A stretch of DNA of 64,000 bases, taken from a virus. The notes under the pieces were generated by a model, which saw nothing but the letters and a program-made list of their open reading frames with translations, ran no database searches and was not told the origin of the DNA. Positions 28,289 to 34,591 of the stretch are shown here, piece after piece (position 1 is the stretch's first letter; each line of letters begins with the position of its first letter). The stretch is from positions 1 to 64,000 of IMG/VR virus record IMGVR_UViG_3300017763_000005; one strand, 5' to 3'. Position numbers and translations under genes: made by a program.

Positions 28289-29198
28289 CTAGTATTTCTC
28301 CAAGTCTTTTATGAGCGGACATCTCATCTTTACATAGATAAGAATATATATACCAAAGCAAAAAGCATCTGCTATCGTCTTTACTATACCATGACATATC
28401 ATTTATATATCCACGCAGTTCTGTTAGTATTCTTAAATCTTTTGTTATCCAATGATAATCAGGATATCCATAAGATATAATAGGTACATCATGCATCATA
28501 CATTCAATACCAGCTGTTGAGTTTTCAGTTATTGCTAATCTTGTTTTAGGCAATACATCGTGTATTGATACAAATCCAATAATAACAGTATGACCAGCAT
28601 CTTCCCATTTTTCTATTTGTTTATTTAAGTTTCTTATAATATGAGTTGCTTTTCTTATTCTTGGATGTAATTTGATAACTAAATTTTCATTTTTAAGTTT
28701 ATCTATTATCATACACATCTTTTTCCAATGATCACCAAAGCTAAATCCATAAACAGTTTCGTCTTCTGGCATTTGGCCTATAATAAGTATATGATCGTCA
28801 GGTACATTTTTAGCTCTTTCCCACTTAAGTAAAATTGAATCATCCCACTTATTAGATCGATCTTCAACCATCTTTTCAATATAGCTCCAACTAATGTTCT
28901 TTGTCCATATAAAACCGTTATATCCTGGTTCTTCAAATGTAATACGAGAACTATTAGCATATCCTAAATCACATATTTGAAAATGCTTACTTGTAGGAGC
29001 TGTTGGCTTAAATATAATAGAATTCTCTGGCATATCAGGTTCTAAATCTCTTGCTGTATGATTGTATATATGTAGATCAGGTTCTCCATCAGTTTCTTTC
29101 ATGCCTCTTAGATTTAAACCAGCCTTTATACATTCAGCTGCATGTTTAAAGTTGCCTTTAAACGTATATCGATATTCGTAGAATTTATATGTTTCCAT
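28275..29198 (-). CDS. Capsule-polysaccharide transferase-like protein (KpsC/GT-B like)
   Basis: 307 residues. The C-terminal half has ENLVIKLHPRIRKATHIIRN, then RLAITENSTAGIECMMHDVP and IISYGYPDY, the pattern of the GT-B-fold capsule synthesis family (KpsC/KpsS type) in which LHP and EN-S-x-x-G-I-E contact the sugar nucleotide. The N-terminal half is a less conserved Rossmann-like half. It may transfer a sugar to DNA or a surface structure, or alter host capsule. A phage DNA glycosyltransferase role is possible given dCMP hydroxymethylase elsewhere, but nothing here shows it. Overlaps both neighbours. Confidence 0.7.
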   Translation of the reverse strand: METYKFYEYRYTFKGNFKHAAECIKAGLNLRGMKETDGEPDLHIYNHTARDLEPDMPENSIIFKPTAPTSKHFQICDLGYANSSRITFEEPGYNGFIWTKNISWSYIEKMVEDRSNKWDDSILLKWERAKNVPDDHILIIGQMPEDETVYGFSFGDHWKKMCMIIDKLKNENLVIKLHPRIRKATHIIRNLNKQIEKWEDAGHTVIIGFVSIHDVLPKTRLAITENSTAGIECMMHDVPIISYGYPDYHWITKDLRILTELRGYINDMSWYSKDDSRCFLLWYIYSYLCKDEMSAHKRLGEILDANI

Positions 29199-29748
29199 TA
29201 AACCACTTAGGTATAGGTCTTTTAGACCATATCATATTAAATCTTTTTTGTTTTGTTTTGTAAAAATTGCGATATGATTCTACAGGATCAGTGCCACCTA
29301 ATCCAGTAACTACGCATTCTGGATTAGAACCCATTGCAAGTTTAAATTGTGTTTTACCTATCTTGATATTATTTGGTAATGACGAAAGTATCTCTCTGAG
29401 TTTTGTATCTGTTGAATGTACTTTACCATATCGGTAAGTATACTCATCACAAAGGCCAATAAAATGTTTGTAATGCCAAGTGTAATTACAACAGCCTTCG
29501 CGAGTCCATATTGTTGATGGATGATTAAAATGGCAGGCTTTGTATAGTATATCCTCACGTTCATCATCTAACTTCCAGTATTGTAGCATTGCTCCAGATT
29601 TAGATGGTCTTCTTTCCATAACACCGTCTACCATGCGATGTACTGTAGACAGCATTTGAGCAGATTCGACAATCATTTTTACTACATGTTTGTCGCACTG
29701 CTCTTGTGCTGCAATCACGGGGTCATTATCTAGTATAAAAATATTCAT
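29185..29748 (-). CDS. Conserved phage protein of unknown function
   Basis: 187 residues beginning MNIFILDNDPVIAAQEQCDK, then HVVKMIVESAQMLSTVHRMV, NHPSTIWTREGCCNYTWHYK and LCDEYTYRYGKVH. This His/Cys/Trp-rich family is widespread in tailed phages and always starts MNIF-LD-x-P, but I know of no proven function. The conserved HxN-HP-S-x-W pattern suggests an enzyme. It lies directly under an early promoter. Confidence 0.8.
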   Translation of the reverse strand: MNIFILDNDPVIAAQEQCDKHVVKMIVESAQMLSTVHRMVDGVMERRPSKSGAMLQYWKLDDEREDILYKACHFNHPSTIWTREGCCNYTWHYKHFIGLCDEYTYRYGKVHSTDTKLREILSSLPNNIKIGKTQFKLAMGSNPECVVTGLGGTDPVESYRNFYKTKQKRFNMIWSKRPIPKWFNGNI

Positions 29749-29755
29749 AATATAT

Positions 29756-29784
29756 ATTATACCACATTTTCAAAGTAATGTAAA
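29756..29784 (-). promoter_or_regulatory. Early promoter
   Basis: TTTACA at 29784-29779, TATAAT at 29761-29756, 17-base spacer, 8 bases before the ATG at 29748. Confidence 0.85.
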
Positions 29785-29788
29785 CGAT

Positions 29789-29938
29789 TTATTGCATTTC
29801 TTTTAAAGTGTGATACATGTAATCAATTTGCTTTCCCAGCTTGTAAGCTTTAATGTTCCTCCCTTTTTTAACTAATTTTCTTTTATGGTATATTGCTTTA
29901 GAAATATCTTTCTTTAGGCTTTCAATTTGTACAAACAT
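29789..29938 (-). CDS. 49-residue basic helical protein
   Basis: Encodes MFVQIESLKKDISKAIYHKR, KLVKKGRNIKAYKLGKQIDY and MYHTLKEMQ. The ATG at 29938 has AGGAGA 6 bases upstream and is preferred over an upstream ATG (29977). Basic and helical; function unknown. Confidence 0.6.
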   Translation of the reverse strand: MFVQIESLKKDISKAIYHKRKLVKKGRNIKAYKLGKQIDYMYHTLKEMQ

Positions 29939-29990
29939 AGTTTCTCCTATATTATAAAAATTAAACAATTGTATCATAACAAAAATCTGG

Positions 29991-30001
29991 GGATCACCTC
30001 C
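29991..30001 (-). promoter_or_regulatory. Extended Shine-Dalgarno (full anti-16S complement)
   Basis: GGAGGTGATCC on the minus strand is an 11-base complement of the usual 16S rRNA 3' end. It overlaps the stop of the 30001 gene and precedes a short leader before the ATG at 29977. Confidence 0.4.
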
Positions 30002-30429
30002 TATTTTACTATCAGATTTGGAAATGCATCACGAATTAATATTTTCGTAATACCTTTAATTGCTAGTGACTTATCTTTAGCTGCAACTAGCAATTCAGCT
30101 TCTTCCTTATTTAAAGTTTCAAGAAGCTGTAGAAACATGCTTTCTCTTTTAAGAGGCTTCATTGCTAACGCAACAGGACCTTTAAAAAAGTATTTAAATT
30201 TTTTGTATTCTTTATTAAGAATTGAATATTCGTAACCTTTAGGAGCATCATCTTGCTGATAAGCTGGTGCGCCTTCTGGTAACATTGATACGATAGTATC
30301 ATCGTAGTTTATTCTTAGGATATCTAATAATCCTGGTGATTTATTTGCTTGTAAATAAGCAATACGATCGCTTTTCTTTACGATCTTGGAAGCTTTTTCT
30401 AGTACTTCCGAAACTAATTGTCTAGCCAT
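30001..30429 (-). CDS. Conserved T4-like hypothetical protein
   Basis: 142 residues from the ATG at 30429, supported by GGAGG upstream; an in-frame ATG further up lies inside RNase H. Contains SDRIAYLQANKSPGLLDILR, then MLPEGAPAYQQDDAPKGYEY, KYFFKGPVALAMKPLKRESM and a helical C-terminus. It looks like a compact DNA-metabolism accessory conserved in marine T4-like phages, but no motif names it. Confidence 0.7.
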   Translation of the reverse strand: MARQLVSEVLEKASKIVKKSDRIAYLQANKSPGLLDILRINYDDTIVSMLPEGAPAYQQDDAPKGYEYSILNKEYKKFKYFFKGPVALAMKPLKRESMFLQLLETLNKEEAELLVAAKDKSLAIKGITKILIRDAFPNLIVK

Positions 30430-31276
30430 TGTAAAATTCCTCCACGACTTCAATCAAATGATTACATCTTTTCTTTATTAAATAGTTTAATACTTTCATA
30501 TTTGGCGTTTTTGTTTGCCCGTTAAAAGTATTTATAATTGTTTCTTGTATGTTTTCTGGTATATCAGTCAAATCTATCAGTTTTTTGTTACGTTGATAAT
30601 TGCGATATATTTCATCATCCATAGATTCTCTTAGATTATCTGCGTTTTCTAACCATGCATCAATCTTTGTCTGTCTTAATGGTGTTTGGCTTTTTTCAGA
30701 TATAAATGTATCGTCAGCTGAAAGAACATTTGGTATTCCATCTCCTGTATCTCCTCTCATAATATGATTAAAGAGATATGTTCTAGGATTCTTATCAGTC
30801 ACAAACTTCTTTTGTATAGGACTAAATTGTTTAACATTTTTAAACTTTTGTAATTGAATAAAGTCTTTATCAGAAGAGATAATCATAACTGGTTCATTCA
30901 TACCAAACTCTTGTGTTTGCATAGTTAATGTACCAATAACATCATCAGCTTCTACGCCTTCTAGATGTACGACTTTATATGGTAGGTAATCTCTTATTTC
31001 ATCTCTTACAGTATGCAAAATTCTAAATATTTCAGTCCAATCTTGACTTGAACTATCTCTGTTCTTTTTACGAGCTGCTTTATATTCTGGAAAGAATTCT
31101 TTTCTCCATGTATTCATGCCATCAGCACATATAACAAGTTGCCCATATTCTTCTCTATATCTTTTGTTGTACATACGTATACTATTAAGTATCATATGTC
31201 TTATCATGCTTTCATCATTGAGCTTTTGCACAATTATATTAGACAGCGCTATTTGGCTGTAATCAATCAGTATCAT
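30422..31276 (-). CDS. rnh: RNase H / 5'-nuclease (T4 rnh type)
   Basis: 284 residues (T4 RNase H is 305). FEN-1-type acidic clusters are present: MILIDYSQIALSN, VICADGMNTWRKEFFPEYKA, LEGVEADDVIGTLT, IISSDKDFIQLQK and MRGDTGDGIPN. The enzyme removes RNA primers and flaps from lagging-strand fragments. The C-terminus ends VVEEFYNG, slightly like the clamp-binding tails in this window. It lies between two hypothetical genes and overlaps both. Confidence 0.92.
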   Translation of the reverse strand: MILIDYSQIALSNIIVQKLNDESMIRHMILNSIRMYNKRYREEYGQLVICADGMNTWRKEFFPEYKAARKKNRDSSSQDWTEIFRILHTVRDEIRDYLPYKVVHLEGVEADDVIGTLTMQTQEFGMNEPVMIISSDKDFIQLQKFKNVKQFSPIQKKFVTDKNPRTYLFNHIMRGDTGDGIPNVLSADDTFISEKSQTPLRQTKIDAWLENADNLRESMDDEIYRNYQRNKKLIDLTDIPENIQETIINTFNGQTKTPNMKVLNYLIKKRCNHLIEVVEEFYNG

Positions 31277-31691
31277 TATCTTCTGGATCCTCGGGTGTAA
31301 AAGTAAATTCTATATCGCTATCTTCTGGTGTAAATGTATATTCAGCTATTTGATGATTAGCTTCTTCATTTATAAGAATCATTTCTTTGATTTTTATATA
31401 AGCGTTATCCATTGTTTGATGCAATCCATGTGGCATAGCGTACCAACGATTAAACATTGCATTTAACATATTAACAATAACAAACATATCTCTTGACTCT
31501 TGTTTTGTTTCATCTCTGAAATCCATTAACATAAAGTCTTGATTTACTTCACCAGTTGTAATAAACTCTTCCATTACTTCTAATAAGAAATGAGAGTTAT
31601 CAACACATTCATCGCTGAGTTTATTAAGAAGATCAGCATCTTCTTTTTCTTTTTTGATTTCCGGAGTCGGAAACTTTAATATTTTTGCCAT
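31263..31691 (-). CDS. Conserved acidic hypothetical protein
   Basis: 142 residues, strongly acidic and helical (MLNAMFNRWYAMPHGLHQTM in the middle). The C-terminus carries a tandem duplication EYTFTPEDSD / EFTFTPEDPED. It overlaps rnh by 14 bases and is first after an early promoter. Similar proteins precede rnh in marine T4-like phages as I recall. Function unknown. Confidence 0.7.
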   Translation of the reverse strand: MAKILKFPTPEIKKEKEDADLLNKLSDECVDNSHFLLEVMEEFITTGEVNQDFMLMDFRDETKQESRDMFVIVNMLNAMFNRWYAMPHGLHQTMDNAYIKIKEMILINEEANHQIAEYTFTPEDSDIEFTFTPEDPEDNDTD

Positions 31692-31700
31692 AATATATCT

Positions 31701-31729
31701 ATTATACCATACTTTTAAGTAAATGTAAA
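31701..31729 (-). promoter_or_regulatory. Early promoter of the rnh unit
   Basis: TTTACA at 31729-31724, TATAAT at 31706-31701, 17-base spacer with TGG before the -10. Confidence 0.85.
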
Positions 31730-31732
31730 CGT

Positions 31733-32161
31733 TTATTTTAAGTTTTTTACAGCATTACCACCTATTCTACAATTGATAATACCGTTATAATACTCTTCTT
31801 TTAATAAGACTTCTCTTTCGAATTGCTCTTTTGTTTCAAGATATGCGCATTCGCCTTTCGATTTACAGAGATGTATAATCTCTCTATGGAAGAAGTCTTC
31901 TCCCATCTTTTCGACATCTTGTTGTAGGTGTTTATTAGAACCGTAGTATGTACGCCAATCCGATTCGACTTTAAGTCTTTTGCGCCTCTTTCGAGTTTTT
32001 GTAATAGGAAGAGTCTTTGCCTTCCAAAAAAATTTCTTTCCAATGTACTTTTTTGCTGTGCCTCTATTGGTTATACAATATACAAAACCGTACCACACGT
32101 CTGGAGTAAAATCTTCTGGTGGTTCGAACTTTCTTCCTTGATATATCCAATTATTCGTCAT
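31733..32161 (-). CDS. Putative GIY-YIG-like endonuclease
   Basis: 142 residues. DVWYGFVYCITNRGTAKKYI followed by GKKFFWKAK resembles the two short strands of the GIY-YIG nuclease core (GFVYxI ... KYIGKK), with basic residues and a YYGSNKHL segment after it and a Glu-rich helix later. Marine T4-like phages carry this gene as a putative endonuclease. The catalytic assignment is by pattern only. Confidence 0.7.
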   Translation of the reverse strand: MTNNWIYQGRKFEPPEDFTPDVWYGFVYCITNRGTAKKYIGKKFFWKAKTLPITKTRKRRKRLKVESDWRTYYGSNKHLQQDVEKMGEDFFHREIIHLCKSKGECAYLETKEQFEREVLLKEEYYNGIINCRIGGNAVKNLK

Positions 32162-32288
32162 TAAAATCTAATTCGTCTAAATCATCATCAGCTGGTTCGC
32201 CGCAATGAGGACAAAAATTTATTCGTGTTTCTCTGTCATCAGGTTTTATGACTATGCGTGAATAACAATATTCGCACTCTAAAATCAC
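32151..32288 (-). CDS. 45-residue zinc-ribbon protein (GTG start)
   Basis: From a GTG overlapping the glutaredoxin stop, encodes MILECEYCYSRIVIKPDDRE, TRINFCPHCGEPADDDLDEL and DFNDE. Two Cys-x2-Cys pairs (CEYC and CPHC) form a classic zinc ribbon. A small nucleic-acid- or protein-binding finger, typical of T4-like phages. It overlaps the GIY-YIG-like gene by 11 bases. Confidence 0.65.
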   Translation of the reverse strand: MILECEYCYSRIVIKPDDRETRINFCPHCGEPADDDLDELDFNDE

Positions 32289-32512
32289 AACTCTAAATCT
32301 ACTAAAGCTTGAAGTTCTGTGTAACCGCCAATCTTATTTCCATCTACTATAATTTGTGGAAATGTTCTTGCGTTAGGAAAAATTTCTAGCATTTCTTCTC
32401 TACCAAAGTCTTCTCCAAGTTGTTTATATGTGTATTCCATATCCTCTCTTTCACATAATGCTTTTGCTTTATCACAAAAAGGACATTGTGTTTTTCCATA
32501 TATCTCTATCAC
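32285..32512 (-). CDS. Glutaredoxin
   Basis: 75 residues, a minimal glutaredoxin: MIEIYGKTQCPFCDKAKALC with the CPFC active site, TFPQIIVDGNKIGGYTELQA with the cis-Pro and the GG glutathione-binding turn. It supplies electrons to ribonucleotide reductase, encoded 800 bases upstream. It overlaps the cytochrome gene by 4 bases. Confidence 0.93.
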   Translation of the reverse strand: MIEIYGKTQCPFCDKAKALCEREDMEYTYKQLGEDFGREEMLEIFPNARTFPQIIVDGNKIGGYTELQALVDLEL

Positions 32513-32952
32513 TTCATTGTCTCCTCAATAAATTTACCTATTGTTTTCATATCATCATCTGATAGCATACCTACTTGAGCCCACATAGTAGAACTCATTG
32601 ATCCCACAGTTTCACGATTCTTGTACTGTTGTAATCTTTGGTATATGTAATCAGCAGATTTTCCTTTAAGCGCTGGGAACACGGCCATACCTTGTCCCTC
32701 GCTACCGTGGCAAGCGGCACATCCAGACCAAAGTCCTTTAATGGAACTAAATGGATCTGTTGCAGCGGCAGCGTTTTTTCTTTGTTCAATTTCAGTAGCC
32801 GTGCCATTAATTTTAACATATTCTTCATAACATTCTCCTATACATGATGTATTTCTTTTACCATTTTTATGTTCTAAATCTGGATATACTGTTGCTCCAA
32901 GAAATCCAAATATACTTGCTGTTGCTAATAAAGCCATTCCTAATTCTTTCAT
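32509..32952 (-). CDS. Membrane-anchored or secreted class I cytochrome c
   Basis: 147 residues. An N-terminal hydrophobic segment (4-22, LGMALLATASIFGFLGATVY) serves as signal or anchor. The single haem site Cys78-x-x-Cys81-His82 (WSGCAACHGSEGQG) is followed by VFPALKGKSADYIYQRLQQY and a Met-containing segment (GSMSSTMWAQVGMLSDDDMK) that provides the sixth ligand, all typical of class I cytochromes c. Two further Cys (37, 41) lie before the domain. It would be exported and haem-loaded by the host and could carry electrons to a terminal oxidase. Placed between glutaredoxin and a T/S-rich protein in a redox group. Confidence 0.9.
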   Translation of the reverse strand: MKELGMALLATASIFGFLGATVYPDLEHKNGKRNTSCIGECYEEYVKINGTATEIEQRKNAAAATDPFSSIKGLWSGCAACHGSEGQGMAVFPALKGKSADYIYQRLQQYKNRETVGSMSSTMWAQVGMLSDDDMKTIGKFIEETMK

Positions 32953-33284
32953 TATGTTCCCGTTGATGTGCTTGTTGATGTTGATGTACCAGTCGCTGTA
33001 GTAGTTGTAGGTACCGTAGTTGTGGTTACATCCATATTTTCTAGCTCTTCTATAATCTGAGCTTCTATTTCAGCTTCTGTTTGTGTTGATGTCGCTGTTG
33101 ATGTACCTGTTAATGATTCAGCAACTGCTGTAAGTACTGCAGCTGTTTGAGTTACCTGTGTAACATCAACTGCATTATCTGGTACTGATTGTTCTACTAC
33201 TGGTGCTTCTGGTTCAGGATCTACTTCTTCCCATAGGTTTCCTTCCCATGCCCAAAGTAGTGCTATTAATACTATTACTTCCAT
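32952..33284 (-). CDS. Thr/Ser-rich surface or anchored protein
   Basis: 110 residues: a short hydrophobic start (MEVIVLIALLWAWEGNLWEE), acidic Pro/Glu/Val linker, then a C-terminal third made of Thr, Ser and Ala (TTTTVPTTTTATGTSTSTST). Low complexity, probably extracytoplasmic. Transcribed from a late promoter and coupled to the cytochrome c gene (ATG/stop overlap at 32952), so the two may work together at the envelope. Function unknown. Confidence 0.65.
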   Translation of the reverse strand: MEVIVLIALLWAWEGNLWEEVDPEPEAPVVEQSVPDNAVDVTQVTQTAAVLTAVAESLTGTSTATSTQTEAEIEAQIIEELENMDVTTTTVPTTTTATGTSTSTSTSTGT

Positions 33285-33303
33285 ATTTTTCTCCGTTAAA
33301 AAT

Positions 33304-33311
33304 TATTTATA
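33304..33311 (-). promoter_or_regulatory. Late promoter (TATAAATA) of the cytochrome c unit
   Basis: TATAAATA on the minus strand, overlapping the nrdB stop and 20 bases before the ATG at 33284, with GGAG in between. Confidence 0.65.
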
Positions 33312-34380
33312 AGCTTAAACCGCTTAGCGTATTTTTATCTACGTCTTGTTTTACTCCACCAACAACATAAGAACTTATCTCTGTTTCTTGTGGAGCAACT
33401 TGTACATTACCACCTGATATCCATTTTTCTGTCCAAGGTAATGGATTCATTTGTGGTACGTGATAAGGACAAGGCAAACCTAATGCTCTCATTCGTTTGC
33501 ATCCTATCCATTCTATATAGTTATGTAATATTGCTTCGTTTAAACCAATCATAGAACCATCTTTGAAAAGATATGTTGCCCATGCTTTTTCTTGTTCAAT
33601 AACATCTACAAATAATTTAACAGCTTCATCTTCCATTTGTTTTGATATTTTAACAAAGTCTTTATCTTCTTTTAAGAGATTACGTATCATAACTGTTGTA
33701 CCAGCTAAATGAGTATTTTCATCTCTTGCAATAAACTTAATAATCTTTGCGTTACCTTCCATCTTTTTTAATTCAGCAAATGCCCATGAACAAGCAAATG
33801 ATACATAGAATCTAATACCTTCTAATGCATTAGCTGATAATAAACACATCCATAGTGTTCTTTTATTTGATAACTTGTTTGTTGCTGCTCTATTATCGTC
33901 AATAAGTTCATCATAGTATTTTGCAATGTCATCTCCACATTCCATAATTTCTTTTACATCAAGCATTGAATCAAAGACTGCACTTGGATCTGGATAGATG
34001 TTTCTTATAATATGAGTGTATGATCTACTATGAATTGTCTCAAAGAATGACCATGTTTCAATCCAGTTCTCTACTTCAGGTAACGAACATATAGGAAGGA
34101 AAGCAAGGTTCGGGGCCCGACCTTGAACAGAGTCCAATAGTATTTGCCTTTTGAGATTAGATGTGAAGATGTGTTTTTCATGATCAGTTAAATTATCAAA
34201 ATCCTTTTTGTCTTTAGATACATCAACTTCTTCAGGTCTCCAAAAGAAACCAAGTTGTTTATCTGTTATCTTTTCTAGTTGAGGGTATTTGACTTGATCG
34301 TATCTTGCGATGTCAACACTCTCATCAAAAAACATATTACGTTCTAAGTGAGATTTTTTATTTTTCTTGAGTACTGCCAT
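33307..34380 (-). CDS. nrdB: Ribonucleotide reductase small subunit (class Ia)
   Basis: 357 residues, as for class Ia beta subunits. The diiron and radical residues are present: LKRQILLDSVQGRAP (Asp), WIETWSFFETIHSRSYTHII (Glu, Glu-x-x-His and the radical Tyr), and ARDENTHLAGT with the later Glu/His pair. It houses the tyrosyl radical that NrdA uses to reduce ribonucleotides. The C-terminal tail (LSGLSL) should dock on NrdA. Phage NrdAB raises dNTP supply. It overlaps the small 77-residue gene that separates it from nrdA. Confidence 0.96.
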   Translation of the reverse strand: MAVLKKNKKSHLERNMFFDESVDIARYDQVKYPQLEKITDKQLGFFWRPEEVDVSKDKKDFDNLTDHEKHIFTSNLKRQILLDSVQGRAPNLAFLPICSLPEVENWIETWSFFETIHSRSYTHIIRNIYPDPSAVFDSMLDVKEIMECGDDIAKYYDELIDDNRAATNKLSNKRTLWMCLLSANALEGIRFYVSFACSWAFAELKKMEGNAKIIKFIARDENTHLAGTTVMIRNLLKEDKDFVKISKQMEDEAVKLFVDVIEQEKAWATYLFKDGSMIGLNEAILHNYIEWIGCKRMRALGLPCPYHVPQMNPLPWTEKWISGGNVQVAPQETEISSYVVGGVKQDVDKNTLSGLSL

Positions 34381-34591
34381 CGGGTTTCCATGAAATGTTT
34401 GATTTTGTTTCTATTGCGTCTTGTGCGCACTGTATATATTCTTTGTCTTCTTCTGAAAGTACTGACCAAAATTTACTTATTGTTAAGGTATGATCATATA
34501 CTACTTTCGGATTTCTTAAATGATAATCTACTTCCATCCAAGCTTGAAGTATGTCCATTCTTTGATTTATTTTCTTTCTTAAATCTTGCAT
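34358..34591 (-). CDS. Small conserved protein between nrdA and nrdB
   Basis: 77 residues, helical (MQDLRKKINQRMDILQAWME, then TISKFWSVLSEEDKEYIQCA). Marine T4-like phages keep a small gene of this type between the two reductase genes, as I recall. It overlaps nrdA by 13 bases and nrdB by 23. Function unknown; an assembly or regulatory partner of NrdAB is possible. Confidence 0.7.
   Translation of the reverse strand: MQDLRKKINQRMDILQAWMEVDYHLRNPKVVYDHTLTISKFWSVLSEEDKEYIQCAQDAIETKSNISWKPDGSTQEK

Noticed and set aside
30529-30536. TATAAATA in the 3' part of rnh
   Set aside because: 100 bases before the 30429 gene without a clear leader; possible but not separable from chance.
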